From assembly GCF_000426765.1 (NCBI RefSeq), contig NZ_AUFZ01000022.1:1-64000 (forward strand): a DNA stretch of 64,000 nucleotides. The letters run 5' to 3'. A program made the position numbers and the translations under genes. The notes under the pieces were generated by a model. The model was not told the DNA's origin. It ran no database searches and saw only the letters and a program-made list of their open reading frames with translations. Position 1 is the first letter of the stretch. Every line of letters starts with the position of its first letter. Shown here in pieces: positions 55,195 to 63,747 of this stretch. This DNA comes from Vibrio litoralis DSM 17657 (GTDB lineage Bacteria; Pseudomonadota; Gammaproteobacteria; Enterobacterales; Vibrionaceae).

Positions 55195-56562
55195 TTAGCC
55201 AGTTAGAACGTTATCTTCTGGGTATTTCAATAAAGTTGGCTTCGGTTTCGCTAACATATACGCCAACGTCAAAGGCCCGATACGGCCAATAATCATGATC
55301 ACTACCATGATATATTTGCCGGGCTCTGATAACTCTGCAGTTAATCCGGCAGAAACCCCTACTGTCGCGAATGCTGAAATTGTTTCAAACATTACTTTAT
55401 CAAAACTGGCTTTTTCGGTAAGCATCAATAGGAACATCGAGCCCGTTAGTATAATACCGCTGACTACGATAATCGCTAATGCACGAGTTACTTTAGGCCA
55501 ACTGACTGTTCTACGGAATAAAACTGCATGTTGTTTTTGCTTTAAAAACGCCCAAGTCGCGACAATTGCCACCACAAACGTAGACACTTTAATACCACCA
55601 CCGGTTGAGGCAGAGCCCGCACCAATGAGCATTAAAACAATCATGATAAGTAGTGCTGGCTGGGTTAACTGGCTTATATCAATACTATTAAAGCCGGCAG
55701 TACGCGCCGTTGCCGATTGGAAAAAAGCCGCGAGCCATTGTCCACCTTCCGATAAATGCCCCATTGTCGCAGGGTTATTACGCTCTAACAGCCAAAACAT
55801 AATGGTGCCAAATAGTAATAAAATAGGAGTAGCGGTTAACATGATTTTGGTATGTAGATTAAAACCACGAAATCCACGACGCCAATTGGCACTGACATCT
55901 GTAATCACGGTAAAACCAATACCACCGATAATAAATAAACCGGCAAGAGGGAAAGTAATCGCAGGGTTTGCGACGTAGCCCATAATGCTGTCAGAAAATA
56001 GAGAAAAACCGGCGTTATTAAAAGCTGAGACCGAATGGAATAAGGAATAATACAACCCTTTCCCCCAGCCCATTTCTGGCACCCAAGTAAAAGCCAAAAT
56101 TATCATTCCGATCAATTCAGCAATACAAGCGAAGATAATGATCTTGGTGACTAATTTTTTTAAGTTTACGTTCTTATCTTGCCCTAACGCTTCTTTCGCT
56201 ACCGCTTGTTGCTTTAAGCTTAATCGAACACCAAAGATATATAGCAAAACGGCAGATAACGTCATTTGCCCAAGACCGCCAATCTGCATCAAGAGCATCA
56301 ATAATATTTGCCCTTCGATAGTAAAGTGTTGTCCGGTATCAACCACACCTAAACCGGTTACACTAATTGCAGAGGTCGCAGTAAAGAGTGCATCAGTAAA
56401 TGACAGACCAGAAACAGAAAAAACAGGAAGAGTCAGTAACACTGCCGCAGGAATTAAGATAGAAAGAAAGCTGCCTAAAATGATTTTAGGTTCAGACCAA
56501 CCTTTTCTCTCACCATCTTGTTTAATGGTAAAGACTGAACCTCGAGTTTCTAATAACTTCAT
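55195..56562 (-). CDS. ktrB: Sodium-coupled potassium importer, membrane subunit KtrB
   Basis: KtrB is the potassium-translocating subunit of KtrAB, an Na-dependent K uptake system first characterised in Vibrio alginolyticus and used in hyperosmotic adaptation. The 455 residues equal that protein in length. Each of the four pore loops has its filter glycine: 'TSAISVTGLGVVDTG' (near 66), 'HSVSAFNNAGFSLF', 'ATARTAGFNSIDIS' and 'ISAFATVGVSAGL' near 413. The flexible gate in the third repeat, 'LMLIGAGSASTGGGIKVST', is present. It follows ktrA by 10 bp. Confidence 0.95.
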   Translation of the reverse strand: MKLLETRGSVFTIKQDGERKGWSEPKIILGSFLSILIPAAVLLTLPVFSVSGLSFTDALFTATSAISVTGLGVVDTGQHFTIEGQILLMLLMQIGGLGQMTLSAVLLYIFGVRLSLKQQAVAKEALGQDKNVNLKKLVTKIIIFACIAELIGMIILAFTWVPEMGWGKGLYYSLFHSVSAFNNAGFSLFSDSIMGYVANPAITFPLAGLFIIGGIGFTVITDVSANWRRGFRGFNLHTKIMLTATPILLLFGTIMFWLLERNNPATMGHLSEGGQWLAAFFQSATARTAGFNSIDISQLTQPALLIMIVLMLIGAGSASTGGGIKVSTFVVAIVATWAFLKQKQHAVLFRRTVSWPKVTRALAIIVVSGIILTGSMFLLMLTEKASFDKVMFETISAFATVGVSAGLTAELSEPGKYIMVVIMIIGRIGPLTLAYMLAKPKPTLLKYPEDNVLTG

Positions 56563-56572
56563 GGTTAGCCTA

Positions 56573-57235
56573 TTACATCGATTTCATTTTATGAGCCATA
56601 ATATCTTGTGGCCCAACAATGAATAAGATATCGCCCATTTCAAGTACCGTATCATATTCAGGAGAATCAATAATTTCAGGGCCGCGCTTAATCGCCAGCA
56701 CCTTCATATCAGGATCTTTACAAAGAGATAAATCACCTAATTTTTTACCCATATTTTTAAGTGCAATAACGATTTCACTGATTGCTAAGCCACTACCGAT
56801 ATCATGGAAATCAAACACACGACGATCCAGCATTTTACGAGCAACGCGAATCCCCATGTCTCTCTCAGGTAAAATTACATGATCAGCGCCGATTTTCTGT
56901 AAGATTTTGGCGTGGAATTTATCGTTAGCTTTCACCCAGACATTTTTCGCACCTAATTCTTTAACCACTAGAGTCGTTAAAATACTAGCATTAACATCTG
57001 AACCAATCGCCACCATTACCATGTCATATTCTTCAAGCTTTAATTCTTGAGCGGTTTCTTCATTCGCACAGTTGGCCACAATCGCGTTAGTCGCAATAGA
57101 GGAAACACCCTTCACTCTTTCTTCATTAACATCAATTGCAAGTACTTCTGCACCTGCACTACATAACTCTTCACACACTGAACGTCCAAAACGTCCTAAT
57201 CCGATAACTGCAAACTGTTTAATTGAAGATTTCAT
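56573..57235 (-). CDS. ktrA: Potassium uptake regulatory subunit KtrA
   Basis: The cytosolic RCK subunit that gates KtrB in response to ATP/ADP. The 220 residues have the Rossmann N-lobe 'FAVIGLGRFGRSVCEELCSA' at residue 8, with the basic-acidic 'AIDVNEERVKG' and 'VAIGSDVNASILTTLVVKEL', and a TrkA-C lobe from about 140 ending in 'DILFIVGPQDI'. It is the first gene of ktrAB. Confidence 0.95.
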   Translation of the reverse strand: MKSSIKQFAVIGLGRFGRSVCEELCSAGAEVLAIDVNEERVKGVSSIATNAIVANCANEETAQELKLEEYDMVMVAIGSDVNASILTTLVVKELGAKNVWVKANDKFHAKILQKIGADHVILPERDMGIRVARKMLDRRVFDFHDIGSGLAISEIVIALKNMGKKLGDLSLCKDPDMKVLAIKRGPEIIDSPEYDTVLEMGDILFIVGPQDIMAHKMKSM

Positions 57236-57553
57236 ACTCTGATATAGCCTTTCAAATCACTGAACGTTATGTACAGTAGAGAAATAATGAAAAAGATCGG
57301 CAAACCCTACCAACTATTTCTTTAAACACCAACTTATTATTAATCAAAAATCAAAACCTTGCTTCATCTTGTCGACTTTTTTAACTATCTATCACTAAAA
57401 TGTTTACAATTTGATCTAATCCTCCGAATAGGTATAAAGCTACTGTAATCATTCAAATAAAATCATACGGTAGGTTAATGATAAGAGTAGGAATAAATTG
57501 GGATTTTTGATAGTTTAGTTACCGTAGACACACTCGTTTAGCAGGAAATCAGT
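57236..57553. other. Divergent region between ktrA and an MscS-type channel
   Basis: These 318 bp hold no gene and must carry the promoters of a potassium importer and of a mechanosensitive channel, two opposite arms of osmotic response. No c-di-AMP riboswitch or other known leader is visible. Confidence 0.45.
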
Positions 57554-58723
57554 TTGAAAGCATTTTATGAACGTTTTAATACTTTTCTAGCTAACCATTC
57601 ATACAACTGGGTAACCGATCTGCTAACGATTGCAGCTTCTAGTTTTCTTGTTTGGTTAATCTGGCGCTTTATCTATGCGCGCTTAATGAAGTTTGCTGAA
57701 AGAACCTCACTACGGTGGGACGATGTGGTTATTCACTCTGTTCAAGCGCCTATCACTACGCTTATTTGGTGTTGGCCGATGTTGATAGGTATCAGTGTCT
57801 TGCTTGAAGATCTCTTTGACCGCTCAATCTCCTGGCTTTATACCATACAAGGACTACTTGGAATCAGCTTAGTCGTCTGGACTCTATTCCGCCTAGTTAG
57901 GTACTCAGAACAAGTCATTTTAGAAAACAACAAGCGTGATGAAACGACCGTTCAAGCTTTATCCAAGGTTGTGCGGATTATCATTTTCCTCATAGGTGCG
58001 ATGACCATATTGCAAACCTTAGGCTTAAGTCTTTCTGGTTTGCTTACCTTTGGTGGTGTCGGTGGTTTAATTGCAGGTCTTGCGGCTAAAGACTTACTGT
58101 CTAATTTCTTTGGCGGCATGATGATTTATCTAGATCGCCCTTTTAAAGTTAATGATTGGATCCGCTCTCCAGACAGAAGTATTGAAGGTACAGTTGAAAA
58201 AATCGGTTGGCGCATGACAGTAATACGCACCTTCGACCGACGCCCGCTTTATGTTCCTAATGCTATTTTTAGCAATATCGTGGTTGAAAACCCTTCTCGT
58301 ATGCTCAATCGACAAATCTACGAAACGATTGGGTTACGTTACCAAGATGCCAATAAAGTGAACGCGATCATTGAAGAGGTTCGAGACATGGTGACCAATC
58401 ACCCTGATATTGATGATCGCCAAACCATCATTGTAAATTTCGATACTTTTGGGGATTCATCACTCAACTTCTTTATCTACGCGTTAACAAAAACCGTTGC
58501 CTGGGTACGCTTCCATGAAGTTAAACAAGATGTACTCTTAAAAGCTTTAGATATTGTCCATAAGCATGGTGCGGATGTTGCTCTTCCTGCACAAGCGCTG
58601 CATATGCAAACCCAGTTGAATTACCCAACGCCAGAAGAGGCACAACAGCAAGGAACTTCAGAGGCACAACAGCAAGGAACTTCGGAGCAAGAAAAACCAA
58701 AATTCTCAATTAAGATGAAGTAG
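57554..58723 (+). CDS. MscS-family mechanosensitive channel (389 residues), TTG start
   Basis: A second MscS homologue. After a few N-terminal membrane segments come the pore helix 'LLTFGGVGGLIAGLAAKDLL' near residue 158 with 'SNFFGGMMIYLDRPFKVNDW', then the beta domain 'RMTVIRTFDRRPLYVPNAIF' near 218. The membrane arrangement and 'IRSPDRSIEGTVEKIGWRMT' resemble the YbdG/MscM-like group. The start is TTG, with AGGA seven bases upstream. The C-terminus ends in a Gln-rich tail containing a 24-bp tandem duplication. It is divergent from ktrAB. Confidence 0.9.
   Translation: MKAFYERFNTFLANHSYNWVTDLLTIAASSFLVWLIWRFIYARLMKFAERTSLRWDDVVIHSVQAPITTLIWCWPMLIGISVLLEDLFDRSISWLYTIQGLLGISLVVWTLFRLVRYSEQVILENNKRDETTVQALSKVVRIIIFLIGAMTILQTLGLSLSGLLTFGGVGGLIAGLAAKDLLSNFFGGMMIYLDRPFKVNDWIRSPDRSIEGTVEKIGWRMTVIRTFDRRPLYVPNAIFSNIVVENPSRMLNRQIYETIGLRYQDANKVNAIIEEVRDMVTNHPDIDDRQTIIVNFDTFGDSSLNFFIYALTKTVAWVRFHEVKQDVLLKALDIVHKHGADVALPAQALHMQTQLNYPTPEEAQQQGTSEAQQQGTSEQEKPKFSIKMK
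58637..58684 (+). repeat. 24-bp tandem duplication in the MscS C-terminus
   Basis: The unit gaggcacaacagcaaggaac plus ttca occurs twice in a row (58637-58660 and 58661-58684), with one base different in the last position. It encodes EAQQQGTS twice. Such a recent, in-frame duplication suggests slipped-strand copy-number change. Confidence 0.9.
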
Positions 58724-58749
58724 TTCTTCTCTCCAATCACATAAAAAAT

Positions 58750-58808
58750 AAAAGCATTTCTTCCCACAACCATTTCACACAACAATGAGTGGAAAGAAAT
58801 GCTTTATT
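58750..58808. terminator. Bidirectional terminator between MscS and doeD
   Basis: aaagcatttcttcccac pairs with gtggaaagaaatgcttt over about 15 bases with a small mismatch, with A residues before and T residues after. It serves two convergent genes. Confidence 0.7.
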
Positions 58809-58842
58809 TTCAACTACGTTTTATCAACCTAGCCGTTCGGCA

Positions 58843-60243
58843 TTAGTACCAAAGTTTCTGTTTAACCAGATTCTCCATCACCTGATTGACCGCTTGTTCG
58901 GTAATATCTACCATTTGGTCAATATCACTTTTGGTTGCGACTAGAGGTGGCGCAAACCCTAAAATATCCCCATGTGGCATGGCGCGAGCAATTAAACCTC
59001 GCTCTAAACACGCTGCCGCAACTTGTGGCCCGACTTTTAAGCTAGGATCAAATTGAGTGCGATGGTATTTATCTGACGAGAACTCAAGACCATGCAACAG
59101 CCCTACTCCACGGGTATCACCAACCATAGGATGATCGACAAATTTCGCATGCATTTGCTGTTGTAAGTATTGCCCGACAATTCGGCTGTTTTCCACCAAC
59201 CCTTCACGTTCGATAATATCAAGATTACATAACGCTGCCGCAGCGCCCATCGGATGCCCTGAGTAGGTATAACCATGGCCAATCGCACCCCATTGATCGG
59301 TTCCGTCTTCTAAAACCGACCACACTTTATCACCAATGATCACACCTGATAGAGGCAAATACGCAGAAGTTAGCCCTTTCGCGACCGTCATAAGGTCTGG
59401 TTTCATTTGATACAAATCTGAACCAAAATTGACACCTAGTCGACCAAAGCCACACACCACTTCATCAGCAATCAGTAAGATGTCGTATTTATCGAGCACT
59501 TTACGAATTGCAGGCCAATAACCGCTTGGTGGTGGCACAATGCCGCCCGTTCCGAGTACTGGTTCCGCTATCATCGCAGCAACGGTATCGGGATCTTCTT
59601 TTAAAATCTGCGCTTCCAGTTGATCGGCACAGAGTTGAGAGAATTCTTCCTCGCTCATATTATCCACTTCACGGCGATAATAATAAGGCGACATGGTGTG
59701 TTTAATCCGCTCAAGTGGTAGATCAAAATGCGCATGGAAGATTGGCAAACCTGTCATGGAGCCAGATGCAATACTAGAGCCATGATAGCCACGCTCACGC
59801 GAAATGATTTTTTTCTTCTCAGGCTTTCCTCGAGCATTGTTGTAATACCACACCAGTTTGAGTTGAGTTTCATTGGCATCACTACCTGATAGACCGTAGT
59901 AGACTTTGCTCATGCCATCTGGAGCCCATTTTAAAATTCGGTCAGAAAGCTCAATTAATGCCTCATTAGTATGGCCCACATAGGTATGGTAGTACGCCAG
60001 TTTCTTCGCTTGTTCATAAATCGCATCGGCCATTTCTTCACGTCCATAGCCAACGTTTACGCAATATAAACCGGCAAAGCCATCAAGAAGTTCGATGCCT
60101 TCCGAATCGGTAATTTTCAACCCTTTCGCGCCAGTAATAATACGACCTGGCAACTCACCTGCGGCGTACTGCTTCAAATGGGTAGAAGAGTGAAAAATGC
60201 TCTCGCGGTCAGTTTTTAAAAGTTGCTCTGTTGATTTAGTCAT
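58843..60243 (-). CDS. doeD: Class III aminotransferase, probable diaminobutyrate transaminase DoeD
   Basis: A PLP enzyme of 466 residues. In ectoine breakdown DoeD converts L-2,4-diaminobutyrate to aspartate semialdehyde. Class III features are 'GLYCVNVGYGREEMADAIYE' near residue 57, 'GLSGSDANETQLKLVWYYNN' near 116, 'DEVVCGFGRLGVNFG' near 259 and the PLP lysine in 'VAKGLTSAYLPLSGVIIG' near 288. Sequence alone fits several omega-transaminases (putrescine, beta-alanine). The specific name depends on its neighbours doeC, doeX and doeA, which together form the known ectoine degradation set. It lies 44 bp after doeC. Confidence 0.82.
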   Translation of the reverse strand: MTKSTEQLLKTDRESIFHSSTHLKQYAAGELPGRIITGAKGLKITDSEGIELLDGFAGLYCVNVGYGREEMADAIYEQAKKLAYYHTYVGHTNEALIELSDRILKWAPDGMSKVYYGLSGSDANETQLKLVWYYNNARGKPEKKKIISRERGYHGSSIASGSMTGLPIFHAHFDLPLERIKHTMSPYYYRREVDNMSEEEFSQLCADQLEAQILKEDPDTVAAMIAEPVLGTGGIVPPPSGYWPAIRKVLDKYDILLIADEVVCGFGRLGVNFGSDLYQMKPDLMTVAKGLTSAYLPLSGVIIGDKVWSVLEDGTDQWGAIGHGYTYSGHPMGAAAALCNLDIIEREGLVENSRIVGQYLQQQMHAKFVDHPMVGDTRGVGLLHGLEFSSDKYHRTQFDPSLKVGPQVAAACLERGLIARAMPHGDILGFAPPLVATKSDIDQMVDITEQAVNQVMENLVKQKLWY

Positions 60244-60286
60244 ATCTTTTCTCCTTTTAATTCACTCATCAATTCACTTTATTTAC

Positions 60287-61855
60287 TCAAGATCCGCTCG
60301 CCGTTGGTAGTTGCCCTAAACAGCAGTATTTAATCTCACTGAATTCATCAAAGCCGTGGCAGCTTCCCTCTCGCCCGAGACCCGACTGTTTAACGCCGCC
60401 AAATGGTATTGGCCCACCGGTCATCTTGACGGAATTGACACTCACCATGCCAAATTCTAACCCTCGCATGCAGCGCCAAATATCATGGATATTGTGACCA
60501 TAGACATAAGCCGCTAAGCCATATTCGGTATCGTTGCTCATTTCAATCACTTGCTCTACATCGTCATAAGGGATCACACCTGCAACGGGGCAAAAGTTCT
60601 CTTCGCGATACACCGCCATATCCGGAGTCACATCCGCAAGCAAGGTAGGCGGAAAAAAGTTCGCTCCCGATAAATGACCTTGATACTGGGAAATTAAGCG
60701 CGCCCCTTTATCGATGGCATCGCTGACTAAACGCGCCGCATTTTTGGCAGCATTCGCCGAAATAAGCGGCCCAAGTGTGACTTTCGGATCAAGCCCATTA
60801 CCCACCACAATGTCATTCATGGCCTTGGCAAACTTATCTAAGAACTTTTCATAGTGACGACGCGGAACAAAGATACGATTGGCCGCTAAACAATCTTGCC
60901 CAGAGGTTTGAAACTTAGCATCGATAGCAGCATGAACCACCTGATCAATATCCATATCATCCAGCACAATAAATGGCGCATTACCGCCTAACTCCATGCT
61001 GCATTTTTTGACCGTATCTGCCGCTTGTTTTAGCAATAATTTGCCTACCGGTGTTGAACCAGTAAAAGACAATGCTTTAACCACAGGAGAAGCACACAAG
61101 GTTTTTGAAATCATCGCCGCATCGCCCGTCACGACGTTAAATACTCCAGCAGGAAAACCACAACGATCGGCTAACTCCGCTAAGGCAAGTGCTGAAAATG
61201 GCGTATCACTAGCAGGTTTAATCACCACGGTGCAACCAATGGCTAATGCCGCGGCCGCTTTACGTGTGATCATCGCATTAGGAAAATTCCAAGGGGTAAT
61301 TAAAGCCGCAACGCCAATAGGCTCTCGCAACGTAGAAAGTTGCGCATTGTTGATATGACTGGGAATGGTATGCCCGTAACTACGACGCGCTTCTTCAGCA
61401 AACCAACGAATAAAGGACGCGCCATATTCCACTTCACCTATTGCTTCGGCGAGCGTTTTTCCTTGCTCAACCACCATTAAATAGGCTAAATCTTGCTTGG
61501 CTTCTAAGATGGCGTAATACCAATTCATTAGAAGGTCGGCACGCTGATCGGCACTTAATTTTCGCCAAGGATGGAAAGCGTTATCTGCCGATTCGATGGC
61601 TTCTTCAATTTGTTGTTCTTTTAACATGCTGATGTAGCCAATAGTCTGGTTGTTCGCAGGGTTTTCAACCGCATGAAAACTATCACCACATTGCCATTTC
61701 CCATTGATATAAGCGTGATTTCTCACCAGACGAACATCATCCAGCAACGTCATCATTTCATGCGAAGCTTTATGCTCATTGTTGTTAACATAATGAACAG
61801 AGTGGTGGTTATTTGACTCATTAGTGGAATAAATATCTCGTTCAGCAAATCCCAT
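60287..61855 (-). CDS. doeC: Aldehyde dehydrogenase, probable aspartate-semialdehyde dehydrogenase DoeC
   Basis: An NAD(P)-dependent ALDH of 522 residues. DoeC oxidises aspartate semialdehyde to aspartate, the last step of ectoine degradation. The fold is GabD-like: 'ITPWNFPNAMITRKAAAALA' near residue 190, 'ELGGNAPFIVLDDMDIDQVV' near 290 with the catalytic Glu, and the nucleophile Cys in 'FQTSGQDCLAANRIFVP' near 324. A 40-residue His/Asn-rich N-terminal extension ('STNESNNHHSVHYVNNNEHK') is unusual for GabD. The start at 61855 follows GGGAGG. The alternative is succinate-semialdehyde dehydrogenase; context favours DoeC. Confidence 0.82.
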   Translation of the reverse strand: MGFAERDIYSTNESNNHHSVHYVNNNEHKASHEMMTLLDDVRLVRNHAYINGKWQCGDSFHAVENPANNQTIGYISMLKEQQIEEAIESADNAFHPWRKLSADQRADLLMNWYYAILEAKQDLAYLMVVEQGKTLAEAIGEVEYGASFIRWFAEEARRSYGHTIPSHINNAQLSTLREPIGVAALITPWNFPNAMITRKAAAALAIGCTVVIKPASDTPFSALALAELADRCGFPAGVFNVVTGDAAMISKTLCASPVVKALSFTGSTPVGKLLLKQAADTVKKCSMELGGNAPFIVLDDMDIDQVVHAAIDAKFQTSGQDCLAANRIFVPRRHYEKFLDKFAKAMNDIVVGNGLDPKVTLGPLISANAAKNAARLVSDAIDKGARLISQYQGHLSGANFFPPTLLADVTPDMAVYREENFCPVAGVIPYDDVEQVIEMSNDTEYGLAAYVYGHNIHDIWRCMRGLEFGMVSVNSVKMTGGPIPFGGVKQSGLGREGSCHGFDEFSEIKYCCLGQLPTASGS

Positions 61856-61974
61856 GATGACCTCCCGTCCTATCAAAGTATGAGTAGAAGAATTAGCTCA
61901 TAGTTAAAAGATAAGAAAAGCCGAGTAAGAATGTTTTTGAAGAAAAGAGATTGAGGTAAGTTTTTTTCTGTTAA

Positions 61975-62006
61975 GTCACCAGAATTCAGAGATTTTTTCT
62001 GGTGAC
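61975..62006. promoter_or_regulatory. Palindrome between doeX and doeC
   Basis: gtcaccagaa at 61975-61984 and ttctggtgac at 61997-62006 are perfect ten-base arms around an AT-rich 12-base spacer. There is no T-run, so it could be an operator (the DoeX regulator is the obvious candidate) or a weak terminator after doeX. It is in the 190-bp gap upstream of doeC. Confidence 0.45.
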
Positions 62007-62045
62007 GTTAAATTAGTTAAACTACGGATAACTCGTTGCCACAAT

Positions 62046-62513
62046 TCAATAATGGCTTTCCACTGACGTGGCATTTTGCTTGATGGTTTTTGTCACGATA
62101 TAGGTAAAATAACGCTCAATTCCAAGATCGGAATCAAGCCATAAGTCCATTAAACGTTGGTATTGATCAATATCTTGCGCCTGTACCTTGATGATGTAGT
62201 CAACCCCACCGCCAGTGGCATAGCAATCTGTGACTTCTGGGGTTTCACACATTAATGATTCAAATAGTTTAAACGCTCTCGAATGATGCTCTTTTAAAGA
62301 AACTTCTACCAAAACCGAGGTTCGTTTTAATATCTGATTGATGTTTACTCTAGCGCCATAACCTTCAATAATACCGGCTTTTTCAAGCTTTTTAACTCGC
62401 TCCCAACATGGGCTAACGGATAAATGAATTTCATCCGCTAATTGCGATTTAGTAATGCGCCCATTTTCCTGCAAGATTTGCAGTATTTTCATATCATATT
62501 GATCAAGCTGCAT
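62046..62513 (-). CDS. doeX: Lrp/AsnC-family regulator DoeX
   Basis: A 155-residue regulator with an N-terminal helix-turn-helix ('GRITKSQLADEIHLSVSPCW', 'ERVKKLEKAGIIEGYGARVN') and a C-terminal RAM effector domain ('TDCYATGGGVDYIIKVQAQD', 'DLGIERYFTYIVTKTIKQ'). DoeX in Halomonas controls ectoine degradation genes and senses its intermediates; the position between doeA and doeC supports this assignment. I place the start at 62513 after GGAGG; the GTG one codon earlier is too close. Confidence 0.85.
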   Translation of the reverse strand: MQLDQYDMKILQILQENGRITKSQLADEIHLSVSPCWERVKKLEKAGIIEGYGARVNINQILKRTSVLVEVSLKEHHSRAFKLFESLMCETPEVTDCYATGGGVDYIIKVQAQDIDQYQRLMDLWLDSDLGIERYFTYIVTKTIKQNATSVESHY

Positions 62514-62559
62514 CACACCTCCAGCCTATTAAATACTTCCATTCCTAGTGCTTTAAATT

Positions 62560-63747
62560 CTAGTGCTTAATAAACAGGTGACGCGGATAGTCACACAAAG
62601 CTTGAGCACCAAATGATGTAATCACAATACTTTCGGTGGTTTCCAATCCCCAACTATCAAACCAAAGGCCGGGCATCAAATGAAACGTCATGCCTTCTTG
62701 CAATACCGTTTGATCACCACTGCGTAAGCTCATAGTGCGCTCCCCCCAATCAGGCGGATAACTCAACCCAATCGGATAACCACAACGAGCCCCCGCTCTA
62801 TCAAACCCTGCTTTATCTAAGATGGTTTGCAGTACATTGGCTACATCGGCACAAGTATTCCCGGGTTTCGCAACATCCATCGCCGCTTCTAACGCAATAG
62901 TTAACGCTTCATCGGCACGTTTAAACTCATCGTCTGGCTCACCTAAAAATATCGTTCGGGATAATGGGCAATGGTAGCGACGATGCACGCCAGCCATTTC
63001 AATAAAGGTTCCTTCCCCCTTATTAAAAGGCTGATCATCCCATGTTAAGTGTGGCGCTGAAGCATCTGCACCAGAAGGTAGCATAGGCACAATCGAAGCG
63101 TAGTCACCAAAGTGTCCTTCATAACCTAATACCGCCTGGCGATTGATCTCCGCAACCAAGTGATGCTTTGGTAATCCAGGTTCAATCATGTCAAAGGCAA
63201 CCCTGTGCATGTTTTCAACGATACGAGCAGCATAATACATGTACAGTAACTCTTGCTCAGATTTCACCGCACGGCACCAGTTAACCAAGCCTGTTGCATC
63301 TAATAATTGAGCATTCGGTAAGCTATCTCTCAGCCACTCAAATGCTGTGGCGCTAAAGTAGTAGTTATCTTTTTCGACGCCAATACGTCCTCTATCCCAT
63401 AATTTAGGTGCAAGAACAGCTTTAACTAGATATTCCATCGGGTGTAATTGAGGGTTCATTACATAATAGTCGGGATAATAAAAGACGCTTTCGGCTGCCA
63501 TATAGACAGTTCGAAATGCTCCGTTAGCATCTAAATATCGACCAAACCAAATGGGCTCACCGCTGGTCGATACCACAACACACTGAGGGACATAGAAAGA
63601 CCAACCATCATAGCCGGTTAACCATGCCATATTGGAAGGATCATGAATGATTAATAAATCCAACTCATTCTCTTCCATTGACTGACGGACTTTAAGTAAG
63701 CGTTGTTGATATTCTTCCAACGAAAACTTAAATACAACTCGTTGCAT
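62560..63747 (-). CDS. doeA: Ectoine hydrolase DoeA (M24 peptidase-like)
   Basis: This enzyme opens the ectoine ring to give N-acetyl-2,4-diaminobutyrate, the first step in use of ectoine as nutrient. The 395 residues have a creatinase-like N-domain and a pita-bread C-domain. The DoeA-specific stretches are strong: 'LIIHDPSNMAWLTGYDGWSF' near residue 33, 'DNYYFSATAFEWL', 'PHLTWDDQPFNKGEGTFIEM', 'RTIFLGEPDDEFKRADEAL' and 'CGYPIGLSYPPDWGERTMSL' near 335. The start at 63747 has AGAGGA six bases upstream; earlier in-frame starts are worse. It is the first gene of this cluster in the window; doeB is not seen. Confidence 0.92.
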   Translation of the reverse strand: MQRVVFKFSLEEYQQRLLKVRQSMEENELDLLIIHDPSNMAWLTGYDGWSFYVPQCVVVSTSGEPIWFGRYLDANGAFRTVYMAAESVFYYPDYYVMNPQLHPMEYLVKAVLAPKLWDRGRIGVEKDNYYFSATAFEWLRDSLPNAQLLDATGLVNWCRAVKSEQELLYMYYAARIVENMHRVAFDMIEPGLPKHHLVAEINRQAVLGYEGHFGDYASIVPMLPSGADASAPHLTWDDQPFNKGEGTFIEMAGVHRRYHCPLSRTIFLGEPDDEFKRADEALTIALEAAMDVAKPGNTCADVANVLQTILDKAGFDRAGARCGYPIGLSYPPDWGERTMSLRSGDQTVLQEGMTFHLMPGLWFDSWGLETTESIVITSFGAQALCDYPRHLFIKH

